A stretch of DNA of 64,000 bases from Fusarium oxysporum f. sp. lycopersici 4287 (lineage: Eukaryota > Ascomycota > Sordariomycetes > Hypocreales > Nectriaceae). Below are positions 1-9,547 of the stretch, piece after piece. The stretch spans positions 384,699 to 448,698 of the forward strand of contig NC_030998.1 in the NCBI RefSeq assembly GCF_000149955.1. Direction: 5' to 3'. The first letter of the stretch is position 1. Each line of letters opens with the position of its first letter. A program made the translations under genes and the position numbers. The notes below the pieces were generated by a model, which was not told the DNA's origin, searched no databases, and was given only the letters and a program-made list of their open reading frames with translations.

Positions 1-366
1 AATGTGATTGAACATAATTGGGTGACGGGACTTTCCGCTTATGTTCGGGACCCGAAGACCAGAGATCTTAACAGGCTGTGTAGCAAACATGGTGATCGTG
101 GCTGCATGGAAAGGTGTGGAAGGGTTGTTGATATGCAAGTTCGGTATCTTTTTATCACACGGTGGATAAGACTCTGACACCGGATTGTCAGCGACATTAT
201 CTTTCAGAAGTATAACGAGGAGTGAAGATACTAGGTTGTTGAAAAGGTATATATGGCTATGGGAGACTTGGCACGAAAAAAGAATCTATCGGACTGCTCT
301 ATGATTGAATTGCCCCTTGTACCATATCTTAGAAATTACCTAGTATCCTACGATTAGTCTTTGAAA
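1..366. other. intergenic, upstream of O-methyltransferase
   Basis: No convincing ORF. It holds the presumed promoter of the methyltransferase that starts at 367; no clear TATA box or known operator was found. Confidence 0.5.
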
Positions 367-1641
367 ATGGGTTCGACAAACCACTCAAACCTCTTGCGGT
401 TAGCACAGACTGTCCAGCAGGCCACCGAGACTATCGTGAAACACTTGCAGTACACCAAACAGCAAGAACCGTCCTTCGATCAAGACAGCAAGGCTATTCA
501 GGGTGATGCCGATACACATTCCGTCAGGATCCAGCTCAACGATGCAGCACAAGACCTCCTCCGTCTAGTCAACGGCCCAGCAAATGAATACCGCTCCTTC
601 TTTATGTCGCACTATACTCTTGCAGCATACCAAGTTGCACTTCACTTCAAGATCTTCAGACATGTTCCTCTTGGCGGCAAGATCAGTATTGCCGACCTAG
701 CTTCCAAAGCTGGCATCGACAAGGATCGCTGTCGCAGAGTGATCAAGCATCTTGCAACCCAACGCGTCTTTGAGGAAGTCGAGCCAGATATATTCACTCA
801 CACCGCAAGCTCTGCTCTCATCGCACGGGACAGCGACATGGAAGCTATCCTGTGGATGCAATTCGACGAAATGTTCAAAGCAGCCTCTGACTCTGTTAAA
901 TTCGTCCAAAATGATCTGAACGGATCTGCCGAGGCCGATTCGCCGTTTTGTACGCGTCATGGCAAGCCGCCGTATCAATTCTACGCCGAGAACCCTGAGA
1001 AGGGGCTCAACTTCGCAAAGGCTATGGCTGCGTTGACCCAAATGGATCGCTCAATCTCTGCACTTCGCGATGGATTCCAGTGGGGCAAGCTCGAGGCTCC
1101 TGGAAAGGTTGTCGATGTCGGTGGTGCAAGCGGACATGTTTCTATGGACCTGGCAGCCGTATTCCCCGATCTGACCTTTGTCGTTCAAGACGTTAGCATT
1201 GAAGCTCTCGATGATGGAAAAGCAAAGTTACCATCTGAGATTGCAGATCGAGTCTCTTTCATGCAACACGATTTCTTCGAGGATCAGCCCATCACCGATG
1301 CAAGCGCCTTTTTCATGCGTCAGTGCCTTCATAACTGGAGGGATGAAGACTGCATTAAGATCCTTCGAGCTCTTGTCCCCGCACTTGAAAAGTGCAAACC
1401 TGGAACTCCTCTTCTTATCAACGAGGAAGTCTTGCCAGAGCTGAATGAGGTTTCAAAGTATCAGGAACATTTATCGCGGCAGTGCGATATGTGTATGTTC
1501 GTGGTCGCTGGGTCGAAGGAACGAACTAGGGGCGATTTTGAAAATTTGCTCAAAGAAGCTGATCCTAGGTTCAGTGTTGTCAAGGTTCACAGGAATAGTA
1601 CGAGTACAATGGGTCTCGTCGAGGCGTATCTTGGTCAATAG
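367..1641 (+). CDS. SAM-dependent O-methyltransferase (COMT/class II type)
   Basis: A single exon encodes 424 aa, the usual length for fungal secondary-metabolite O-methyltransferases. The ATG at 367 is used because the frame upstream offers only TTG. The N-terminal half (about residues 60-140) looks like the winged-helix dimerisation domain of plant and fungal COMTs. The SAM-binding motif I, VDVGGASGH, begins near residue 249, and the catalytic-base region MRQCLHNW places the expected His at about residue 322. The enzyme should transfer a methyl group from SAM to a hydroxyl of a small, probably aromatic, metabolite in the cytosol. No polyketide or peptide synthase lies in the window, so the substrate cannot be inferred. 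The family is well supported; the substrate is unknown. Confidence 0.88.
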   Translation: MGSTNHSNLLRLAQTVQQATETIVKHLQYTKQQEPSFDQDSKAIQGDADTHSVRIQLNDAAQDLLRLVNGPANEYRSFFMSHYTLAAYQVALHFKIFRHVPLGGKISIADLASKAGIDKDRCRRVIKHLATQRVFEEVEPDIFTHTASSALIARDSDMEAILWMQFDEMFKAASDSVKFVQNDLNGSAEADSPFCTRHGKPPYQFYAENPEKGLNFAKAMAALTQMDRSISALRDGFQWGKLEAPGKVVDVGGASGHVSMDLAAVFPDLTFVVQDVSIEALDDGKAKLPSEIADRVSFMQHDFFEDQPITDASAFFMRQCLHNWRDEDCIKILRALVPALEKCKPGTPLLINEEVLPELNEVSKYQEHLSRQCDMCMFVVAGSKERTRGDFENLLKEADPRFSVVKVHRNSTSTMGLVEAYLGQ

Positions 1642-2132
1642 ATCCACAACTTCGTTTACTAAACGAGGTTCACTATATACATGAATCAAGCTACAAGCAT
1701 CACAGTGTCAATCAGTGCCCAAATAAGGAAGGAGGCCCAGCGAGTATATGCAAAATCAAGGCCAACGTTACAGCCAAATACCCTTCTTGAAAACGCCGAC
1801 GGGATTTATGTTGTGTTTGATGAAACAGCCAGTATCAGGCTAATACAGCCACCGGGAAAGAACATATCCGCTGTATCATGGTCCCTGTATTCTTTGCCCT
1901 GGCATAAATACTACTGCCGACGGTTTTTCCCGCTGGATACAGATTTCGATACGGGATGCAATGTAACGCCGGGAATAAAAGTCAGGTTCTCAGTGAGGGG
2001 TAGGCCACAATTGAACGGTCAAGTCTACCTATTCTGTACGTCAGTCGTTTGACTCTGGAGATATGCAGATTAATATGGCAAGTAACATCGAGATAATCAC
2101 ACTCAGATGATCTGATGGCAACTCATTCTAAG

Positions 2133-2139
2133 GTATAAA
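2133..2139 (+). promoter_or_regulatory. TATA box of the small secreted protein gene
   Basis: TATAAAA lies 98 bp upstream of the ATG at 2237, with a pyrimidine-rich leader in between. This suggests a strongly or inducibly transcribed gene. Confidence 0.45.
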
Positions 2140-2236
2140 AGCTCTGACTTTGTCATCTTACATGACTTGCTTCTGACCGTCTTCATCACTATCCAATAAC
2201 CAAACCCTTAAATCTACTCCAAGACTCTTTTTCAAA

Positions 2237-2422
2237 ATGCAATTCAACATCAACACCATCCTCGCCATCTTCGCCATGGCCTCTGTCGCCGCAGCTCAGC
2301 AGCAGTGCATCGAGACTCCCGCCAACAACCAGTGCCCTGCATCGCATCCCAAGTTCTGCGCCGTTGCTAGTGGTACTGGTGTTATCCACACCGCTTGTTG
2401 CCAGTCCAATGTTCAGTGTTAA
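2237..2422 (+). CDS. small secreted cysteine-rich protein
   Basis: The 61-aa ORF starts at an ATG after a CA/CT-rich leader. Residues 1-20 form a signal peptide (basic/polar start, hydrophobic core, Ala-Ala-Ala before Gln). The mature part of about 40 residues has six cysteines, including one CC pair, so it is probably disulfide-bonded outside the cell. Small size, secretion and Cys density fit effector-like, hydrophobin-like or antimicrobial peptides; the cysteine order is not the eight-Cys hydrophobin pattern. After the stop, 2451-2509 looks like a spliceable intron (GTAAGT, CTGAC branch, TGCAG), so the transcript may carry a 3' UTR intron, or the C-terminus may be variable. No function can be assigned. 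Confidence 0.68.
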   Translation: MQFNINTILAIFAMASVAAAQQQCIETPANNQCPASHPKFCAVASGTGVIHTACCQSNVQC

Positions 2423-3104
2423 GGGACAAGACGTACTTGCCATGCTTCTTGTAAGTGACTTTCCCTGTACATTCAACTGGTACACTTCTGACAAAATCAT
2501 GATATGCAGTGAGTCCCTGGACATAAAAGCGCTCGGACTATATCGTATCATCTTGCGCTCCAAGAAGATACGTGCTTGAGGGATTGTGGAAAGTGGGTTA
2601 GTAGTGTTTCCTTCAGGTCAGATGCCCCGGCTTTGTTAGAATATTTCCCATCGTCTACTCCAACGAGACTCACAATGTACTATTTTCCCTCATAGATGTC
2701 TGTCATAATGTATAACGTGCCTCATTCTGTGAACAGACTTCGGGCCTTGAGGCAGGGGCGACACTGAACTACTCAAAGGGCATCCTAAGCTCATATTATA
2801 TTATCCTATGCTATCCTAAACTCTTCCAAGTTCTCCCAAAGTGATAAACTATATAATACCGTCGTGTTTTTCCTCAAAGTATGCCATCGTCGTCGTCAAC
2901 ATTCGGCCAAGCTTTGTTCGCACTACAGCTCGCAAGCCTTTCTGTTCGCTGGTATATGTTGCTATATATGAATCACCACCCCGTAGAACCCGGTTTTGGG
3001 AGTAGTTGGATCGGCGATAGGAAGTTCCGTCCCGAGTACTTGATATGAGAGTGGCGTAAAAGCGCGGCGGCTCTTTTGCGAGATTACCTAGTCTGAAATG
3101 ATAT
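2423..3104. other. intergenic, no gene seen
   Basis: Holds the 3' region of the small secreted protein gene and a possible 3' UTR intron at 2451-2509. Short ORFs here lack ATG starts or codon character. It ends at the hAT-like element. Confidence 0.4.
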
Positions 3105-3717
3105 GTTTGTTGTAGGGTTCCGTTTTTGACCGTCAAAAACCGTTCTTGACCGTCAAATTCCTAAAGGGGGTTTTTGGCGGTAATTTACGTCAAAAACTCT
3201 CCCATTTTAGGCTTAGTGAGTGGCCATATTAGGATTAGCTGGTGTACGGAATAGGTTTAGCGCGTCAAATAACCGATGCAGCACACAAATTATCACCAAA
3301 TTCCCTTCTGCGCTCTGTTCCTTCACAGCGTTCCTTTAGTGCTACGAACTACCTTCATTGTAAGCTTCGGAATCGGCTTAGTCCACTTAGCACCGATAAG
3401 GTCACTTTCATCTATATGAACAGTCGGGTGCTAAAGAGGCTCAAGACGGTCAAAGATAATCCGGCAGAACCGAATGGTTGGGAGACAGTTGACGTTGCTT
3501 GGCTGATAAAGATAGAAAACGCCTTCCAAGACTCCATTGTTGTGGATGGCTGGGGTTGGGAAGAGACCGATATGGAAAATAGTGGAGATGAAATGGGCAT
3601 TGGCCAATGAGAGGTTTTTGACATGCAAAATACCTCGAGGTTTCTGACGTCAAAAACCTTGGTCAGATAGGTAAATTACCGTTCGGTAAATTACCTCGAC
3701 GGAACCCTAGTTTGTTG
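3105..3717. mobile_element. non-autonomous hAT-like element, 597 bp, with 8-bp target duplication
   Basis: The element runs from 3113 to 3709. It has perfect 11-bp terminal inverted repeats, TAGGGTTCCGT at 3113-3123 and its complement at 3699-3709. It is flanked by identical 8-bp direct repeats GTTTGTTG at 3105-3112 and 3710-3717. Eight-base duplications and ends of the form YAGGG are hallmarks of the hAT superfamily. Subterminal repeats are visible: GACCGTCAAA motifs on the left and GGTAAATTACC motifs on the right. The interior has only a short open frame with no transposase motif, so it would need a transposase in trans. The identical target duplication suggests fairly recent insertion. Confidence 0.85.
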
Positions 3718-4358
3718 AACCTGTTGAGGCGCGCCTGGGAATGGTTTTTGAAGGTTGTCAATCAGATTCTGTCCCATGGTAACAGCATCCTATGCGTCTT
3801 TAACCAGGCGCCTTTTTCTCTCTTAAGAAAGAAACCGTCTGATATTTAACCAAGGTGCCAAAAGATAGTTAGTCTAGAGGTCTACTAAGTTTCTGCTGAA
3901 TTTACCTAAGTCTTCCTATCAGTTTGTACGTCATCCTAAGTTTTGTAGCCTCCTCGTTGGAAGGTCCCGCAATTAGGTCGAATTGGATACAGTCATTGAC
4001 AGAACGTACGCTCTCTTTCCCAAGCTCTATTGGTGAGATTGACGGAGGATTCAAGTAATGAACAGGATCGATCTGGCGAGACATGGCTAGATGAGGGACA
4101 AGACTCTTACTCATGCTAAGCAAGTCGGGATTGGGATTGACGAGTTCACGTGGTTGGAGGTCCGAATGGCTCTGACGGTGACGGATAATCAGACCTTTGA
4201 GGAAGATCAATTCTTTCTATGGTGAGAGGCAACAAGGACTTTGGCGATATGAGAAGTAAAGGTCCAAGTGACTAGGTAGTGCAGTCATGTCACAGGGGAT
4301 TTCCACCATGCACTGAAGCAATATAATGCGAAACTCAATGAATTGTCAGCTATTCCAC
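3718..4358. other. intergenic, no gene seen
   Basis: Lies between the hAT-like element and the 3' end of the GH43 gene. A 102-codon open frame on the minus strand starts only with TTG and has no recognisable features. Confidence 0.4.
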
Positions 4359-5360
4359 CTACAAAGGTCTAGGATCAACGCTCTGCAAAGTCGGCGTAAC
4401 CTTTCCAAACAATCCCGTATCCTTATCAATAGGTACCTTATCAATCGTAGTCTCCCTATTGTAACCATTTCCATCTGGAATATGGAATCGATGGTACGCG
4501 ATGTACCACTCATCCGTTCCAGGAATGTTGATAATGGAATTATGTCCCGTAGCAAGAATGCCCTTCGATTCATCCTTCTCGAGAATAACACCACGATATG
4601 TCCAGGGCCCAATGGGGTTATCTGCCGTAGCATACCCAACGCGATAGTTCTCTGAACCAGTGTCGTCGATAGAGTATGTCAGATGATACGTTCCATCGCG
4701 ATAGTTGACGAAAAGACCTTCGCGGAAGTTCTCGAGGCCTGAGATTTTGTGCCACCCTGCTTTGAGAGAGACCATGTCGTCGTTCAACTCTGCGACAATG
4801 GGGACACCATTTCCCCAATAAATATACCACTTCCCAGTCTCAGGGTCCTTGAAAGCAGCTGGATCAATCGCCTGATTGCTGACAATCTCCTCATCAGAAG
4901 TTCCCTTGATCATCGGCTTATCCTGCGCTTTCCATGGCCCCTCAGGATGATCAGCCACCGCCGCACCGATACTTTTATGCCCATCCTTCACAGAGGGATT
5001 ATTCCCACTGTGATAGAAGTAGTACTTCCCACCACGCGCTGCGAAAGCGGGAGCCCAGGCATTGCCAGTAGCCCAGGGCACGTTACCATTCGCACCATCG
5101 AGGGTAAGGAATGGCTTCTCGCTCTTCGTCCATGATACGAGATCTGATGATTTCCACCAGTAGAAGACGTTGCCGCCCCAGCCTTCGAAGCCGTCGGTGG
5201 TTGGGAAGATGTAGTATGTCTTGTTGACGATGGCAATGTTGGGGTCGGCCCAGAGACCAGGAAGGACAGGGCTGTCGCGTTTTGTGAGGGCGAGAGATGA
5301 GGCCTCTTTAAGGGTTAGGAAAGCCACGAGGAGATGGCTGGGGAATGATAGAAGACGCAT
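4359..5360 (-). CDS. GH43 family glycosidase, probably arabinan-trimming, secreted
   Basis: A single exon gives 333 aa. The in-frame codon further upstream is GTG, so the ATG at 5360 is the start. Residues 1 to about 24 form a signal peptide. The protein is one five-bladed beta-propeller domain of family GH43. The general-base Asp is in WADPN (D39), the pKa-modulating Asp is probably in AIDP (D166), and the likely acid Glu is in REGLF (E214). GH43 members remove arabinose or xylose from plant polysaccharides. The fold and length fit arabinofuranosidase or exo-arabinanase subfamilies, but the subfamily cannot be fixed by eye. The next gene is an endo-arabinanase in the same orientation, which supports a role in arabinan breakdown. 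Confidence 0.87.
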   Translation of the reverse strand: MRLLSFPSHLLVAFLTLKEASSLALTKRDSPVLPGLWADPNIAIVNKTYYIFPTTDGFEGWGGNVFYWWKSSDLVSWTKSEKPFLTLDGANGNVPWATGNAWAPAFAARGGKYYFYHSGNNPSVKDGHKSIGAAVADHPEGPWKAQDKPMIKGTSDEEIVSNQAIDPAAFKDPETGKWYIYWGNGVPIVAELNDDMVSLKAGWHKISGLENFREGLFVNYRDGTYHLTYSIDDTGSENYRVGYATADNPIGPWTYRGVILEKDESKGILATGHNSIINIPGTDEWYIAYHRFHIPDGNGYNRETTIDKVPIDKDTGLFGKVTPTLQSVDPRPL

Positions 5361-6076
5361 GATGGGATATCTGAACACAGGTTTGTGAGGTCTGTTTCGC
5401 GGTTCATTCCATCGCGACGAATGGCGACTTACACGGTCTATATATCATCACCAAGATCGCCAAGCGTCACCATTTCCTGTAATTGCTCTATTACCAGTTC
5501 TCCGGCCCGTCACGGACCGAACATTCTGCTCCATGGCGTAAGTGAATCCTTCCTGTAATTCTATTCGTGCGCAAAGTCAGGATGTTTCCCCCGCATTGAC
5601 TCTGGGGGATCGGCGTTGCGGGGTGATTAAGCGCTCGAGTCATTGGGTAATTAGCTGGCCTCGTATGAACCTCCAATGCTACCTGCCGAGATCGTGGGGC
5701 GACTAAACCACGTTTTGGTCACGCGGTGGGACGATCCCTCGGCTTGGTTCCTGTTCATCCCTAGTGTTGAACGGGACTCCGGTGAAGGGTTCAGGAACTT
5801 GCTAGAGGGCCGCCTATGGCATAGTCACTTAGAGGCTTGGAGCCATGACATCTGTATTCCAATGCGACTGGTGCTTCATCGTATACTCACCATGATTGAC
5901 ACAAGGGTCCATGCACTGTCATAAGAGACGTTTACTTGCTGCAGATTCATGTGTTATTCGCGGCAGACAGCCATGCAGTATATATAGAAGTTGAAATATT
6001 TACAGATGCAATTCATGTATAGACAATAGATTCCAGCTCATCGCCCCAACAGGCCAACCATCCCCATTCCGGTTCT
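5361..6076. other. intergenic between two GH43 genes
   Basis: Carries the promoter of the GH43 gene (reading leftwards, with a TATATA stretch near 5440) and the 3' flank of the broken arabinanase. Open frames here are short and lack family features. Confidence 0.4.
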
Positions 6077-7791
6077 CTAGTAAGCAACAGGCCAGCCATT
6101 GTCATATCTGAGCAAGTTGATACCCAAAAGCGCCGTACCAGCATTGTTATAATAATGATAAACAAGAACATCCGCATCATTATCAGTGAAAACAGCATTA
6201 TGTCCCGGTCCATGAATAGACCCATGACTAGCCATAATCTCCGTTCCTCCACCAGACATCATCTGCTTACCAGCCTTATCAACATAAGGGCCAGTAATGC
6301 TGTTCGACCGTCCAACCATGACCCGGTACGTGCTAGCAGCGCCTTGACAGCACTTGTCGAACGACGCCCAGAGGTAGTAAGTGCTTCCGCGCTTGGTGAT
6401 GAAGGGTGCCTCGACAGCGCCTTCGACGGAGGCGTCGCGCTTGGCGAGGGAGTACATGCTTGACCCGGTGCGCTTGCCGGTCTTGGGGTCGAGTTGGATG
6501 AGCTTGATGCCGGACCAGAAGGAGCCGAAAGAGAGCCACCATTTTCCGTCCGAGTCGACGAAGAGATTGCCGTCGATGGCGTTGTAGTCGTTGTTGTTGT
6601 TGGACTCGACGACGACGCCTTGGTTGGTCCATGAGCCGGATGCACCGGTCTTGCTGGTAGCGAGGAAGATGGCAGAGGTGCGCTGGCCGAAGGAAGAGGC
6701 GGAGTAGTACAGATAGTACTGGCCATTGTGGTAAGATATATCGGGGGCCCAGAGGTTCTTGTCAGGGTTCAAATCCATACCACGAAATCCACATATGGAT
6801 CCATAATGTGGATCCATATCCATTCCATTCCATTCCACGTGGGCTTCAGCATTTCCATATCCACGCCACGAAGCCCCTTCCACATGTTCCACATGTGGAA
6901 ATCGTGGAATATTTTAGGTGGGGTTCGAAAATACCTTGATTTCCTTGTGAAATCCCGCATATCCTAAGTACTTTCTATCACCCACAACAACACAACATCG
7001 ATTTGCCACCCCATTTTCCTCCGTACACAATGAGTCCATTCTGGGGGCTTCACTGTTACTCGCGTTACTACCCCAAATCGAAATGGCCACTCCCCATCCT
7101 ACCAAGTCAACCACATCCGTTCCAGAACGAACAGAAGAGGACAATCAACGGCTCTTTCAGCTCTACAAAAGCTGGATCTTGACGGAGAGAGACGGCAAGG
7201 CGCGTCTATAGGTATATCGGTTCGGCTACGAATATCCAGCATAACAAGAAACAGGAACGTCGGTGGGTGTGTTGCCTTTGCGTCAAGCAACGGCGGATTT
7301 TAATGGACCAATGACAAAAACATTGACGTCACCGAGGGCGGGCGGGACCCATTAATTACCATTGTTGGACGAAGTAGGTTTCCATTCCACGAATTCCACA
7401 ATATGGATCCATTTCCATAATGGATCCATTTCCACCCATTCCACATCGAAATTATTAGTCAGCATCCATATCCACGCCATATTCACAAATGTGTCGTGGA
7501 GTGTCGTGGATTTGAACCCTGGTTCTTGTCGCCCTTGGTATATTGTGTAGTCCAAGGCGCACCGTTGGGGAAAACAGCACCTGCATCCTTCCAAGCCGTT
7601 CGATCAGAAGATGTCTTGAGCGAAACGTTATCGCCCGTGTGAGCCAGCAAGTATCCACCGCTGGGAGTCTTGACAACCGTAGGATCGTGAACACGAGTAT
7701 CGCCGGTGACGGGACCAGGGTTAGGATAAGCAGCGTTCACGCCGCTGAGGGACGCGACGGCGACAAAGCCGCTGACGAGGAGTTTCCACAT
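6077..7791 (-). pseudogene. GH43 endo-1,5-alpha-arabinanase interrupted by a transposon
   Basis: The 5' part (7791 down to about 7522) encodes a signal peptide of about 20 residues and the GH43 start with a DTRVHDP motif (catalytic Asp). The 3' part (about 6762 down to 6077) encodes the rest: WAPD, the NAIDG loop, the EAPF Glu and HGPGHN near the end. This pattern is typical of endo-acting arabinanases that cut internal alpha-1,5-arabinan bonds. Between them sits a 759-bp hAT-like element plus its 8-bp duplication, 767 bp in all. Taking out the element and one duplication copy rejoins the two frames exactly and would give 315 aa, a normal length. No other lesion is seen, so inactivation looks recent. 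As it stands the product would stop soon after entering the element. Confidence 0.9.
6755..7529. mobile_element. non-autonomous hAT-like element, 759 bp, inserted in the arabinanase gene
   Basis: The element is 6763-7521, with perfect 15-bp terminal inverted repeats (CAGGGTTCAAATCCA at the left, its complement at the right) and an 8-bp target duplication GTTCTTGT at 6755-6762 and 7522-7529. These are classical hAT features. Both ends carry many subterminal copies of ATGGATCCAT, TTCCAC and related words on either strand, the sort of repeats hAT transposases bind. The interior shows only an unidentifiable ORF of about 42 codons starting at 7084, possibly a remnant 5' end of a lost internal gene. 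It shares the YAGGGTTC end with the element at 3113-3709 but little else, so the two are different families. Confidence 0.93.
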
Positions 7792-8403
7792 TGTCGAAAG
7801 AGTTTTGGAGGTATGTTGGAGATCATCGTGCTTGAAACAAAGGACATTTTGGTGATCTTATAGTTGCGGCTTCCTCGGCATTCGGTGTAGGTCCTTAATA
7901 GTTTCAGCGGGCGCTGAAACAGGACGGACCAAAAGCTTCGGGGAATATAGTTCCATCGGTGTAAGCGCTCCACGGAAGAATTATTCAGCGGAGCTTCTCG
8001 GTCCGGTCCGAATTGGGCACGCTCAGCCGGTAGTTGAGAGTTCAAGGCATGGGCTGATTGATGGTTCACCGCTGGTAAATGACGCGAGAAAATACGCCTA
8101 TTGTTACATCTCGTATTCTTAAGAGTGTTTATGTATCGGCAAACTTAAAATTCCCGATTTCTTGTATTTTGGGGATGTGATGCAGGGATGAATACGCGGA
8201 TGACTCTGAGACTGCCAAGAATGGGATGAAACGGGATAGGGGAATCAACTGCGGATCCTCTCAAGCCTTGTCATTCCCGGAGATAATTTCTAAGTATCTT
8301 GTTTATCGGAAACATTTGCAGTAATGAATTAGACGGCAATACCATCTTTATTGAGGACTTCAGATCAGATTATCGCTATAGCTCCAACTGGTGAACATCT
8401 CGC
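7792..8403. other. intergenic, arabinanase promoter region
   Basis: Contains the upstream region of the broken arabinanase, reading leftwards. No gene or RNA was recognised. Confidence 0.4.
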
Positions 8404-8877
8404 TTAGCTACGTCGAATTCCATCCTGTACAAGCGGCTTCATAGTGGAAAAGGCATATCGCGCAATCTTCCAGCTTCCATCCTCCTTCTTCATAATAAAC
8501 AGCTCTTGGTTGGAATGAGGTTCTGATGTTTGGGTCTGCAGCATGGTCTTTGTGCCCTCTGCTGTTGTTCTTGCGAAAGCCCAGTCTGGCGACATCAAGA
8601 CAATTTCATCGATATCAAAGGTGATTGTCAGTTGGATGCTATTGAAGATCCGCTCATAGGTCTTAATGAGAGCTTGCGATCCTGCGCTGGCGCTAAAGTG
8701 AGGAGGCATTATTACTCCATCGCTAGTGTAGAGTGCAACTGTTTCTTTGACATTTCGCTCTTTCAGAGCAGTTCCGTAGGCGTGCAGAACAGAAGTGATA
8801 GCTTCAATCTCAGATGAAGACACTAGGATATGTCAGCTTTGCCTCCTTAATAACAGGCATGTATAGGGTAGCTCACT
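8404..8877 (-). CDS. SnoaL/DUF4440-like NTF2-fold protein; start codon split by an intron
   Basis: The 139-aa product looks like the NTF2-fold SnoaL/DUF4440 group: an N-terminal helix, the LYTSDGVIMPPH segment, then a curved sheet ending in GSWKIARYAF. Such proteins are small cone-shaped enzymes or ligand binders, and no specific reaction can be given. The long frame (8404-8822) has no ATG of its own. A clean 54-nt intron at 8823-8876 (GTGAGC donor, GCTGAC branch, CCTAG acceptor) joins an A at 8877 to TG at 8822-8821 and so makes the ATG across the splice junction. There is no other ATG in the short upstream exon. Family confidence is moderate, and the intron is well supported. Confidence 0.72.
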
Positions 8878-9547
8878 GTTATCCCACGCTGATTCTGTTT
8901 GCAGATAACCTTGAGACTTTATGGTAAGTAGAGAAAGGGACTATTTTATTATGAATGTGTATATCACAAGACAATAGCTTTCAAACAGGCGGTTGGTACT
9001 TTTATACACTTCTCAATTGGACTTATCTTTCATAAGTCAGAAGTGGGGGTTCTAAAACGCACCTTCACAATTCCTTCGTTTTTCTTGGGTCAGGAATGGG
9101 GTAGTAGGATTTACGTCAATGATAAGATACAAATAGAGGATGAAAAGTCTAAAAGTGGGATTTCAATTCAGTATATATCTAAGCTTATTCTCTCATCATA
9201 TATAGCCAATACTGAGACTGCTCGAACCGTTTTCTTGACTGAGCTGTACAGCACAGCTAGATCAGATATACAATAGGAAAATGGTAAATTACTACTAATA
9301 AGAGATAAGAATATTATATTTGTTCCGAAATCTAGCGAAACAAGATATTATTCCATCTGTTCTTCAATATATATATTGTTGTTGCCTTGTCCAGATAACA
9401 TATGGATGATGGAAGACCAGCAAAGTGATCAAGCAGGGATTGTCAGCTGGTGCCTCAGGCATCAACGCTTATGTATGACATTTGAACCTCACGCTGTTGC
9501 CTATTAAAAAGAATGAACCGCAACTTCAACTTCAACAGTACAACAAA
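8878..9547. other. intergenic, divergent promoter region
   Basis: AT-rich stretch between divergently transcribed genes. A 77-codon frame at 9043-9276 starts with GTG and shows no domain. The leader of the HET gene lies just before 9548. Confidence 0.4.

Noticed and set aside
1681..2052. 123-codon ORF with ATG just after the O-methyltransferase
   Set aside because: Lies in the likely 3' UTR, with no domain, leader or promoter signal; composition not clearly coding.
3242..3610. 122-codon ORF inside the hAT-like element
   Set aside because: Starts with GTG and has no transposase motifs; the element is better described as non-autonomous.
6259..6726. 155-codon Ser/Pro/Ala-rich ORF on the minus strand
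   Set aside because: Shadow of the arabinanase frame; its composition follows from GH43 codons read in another phase.
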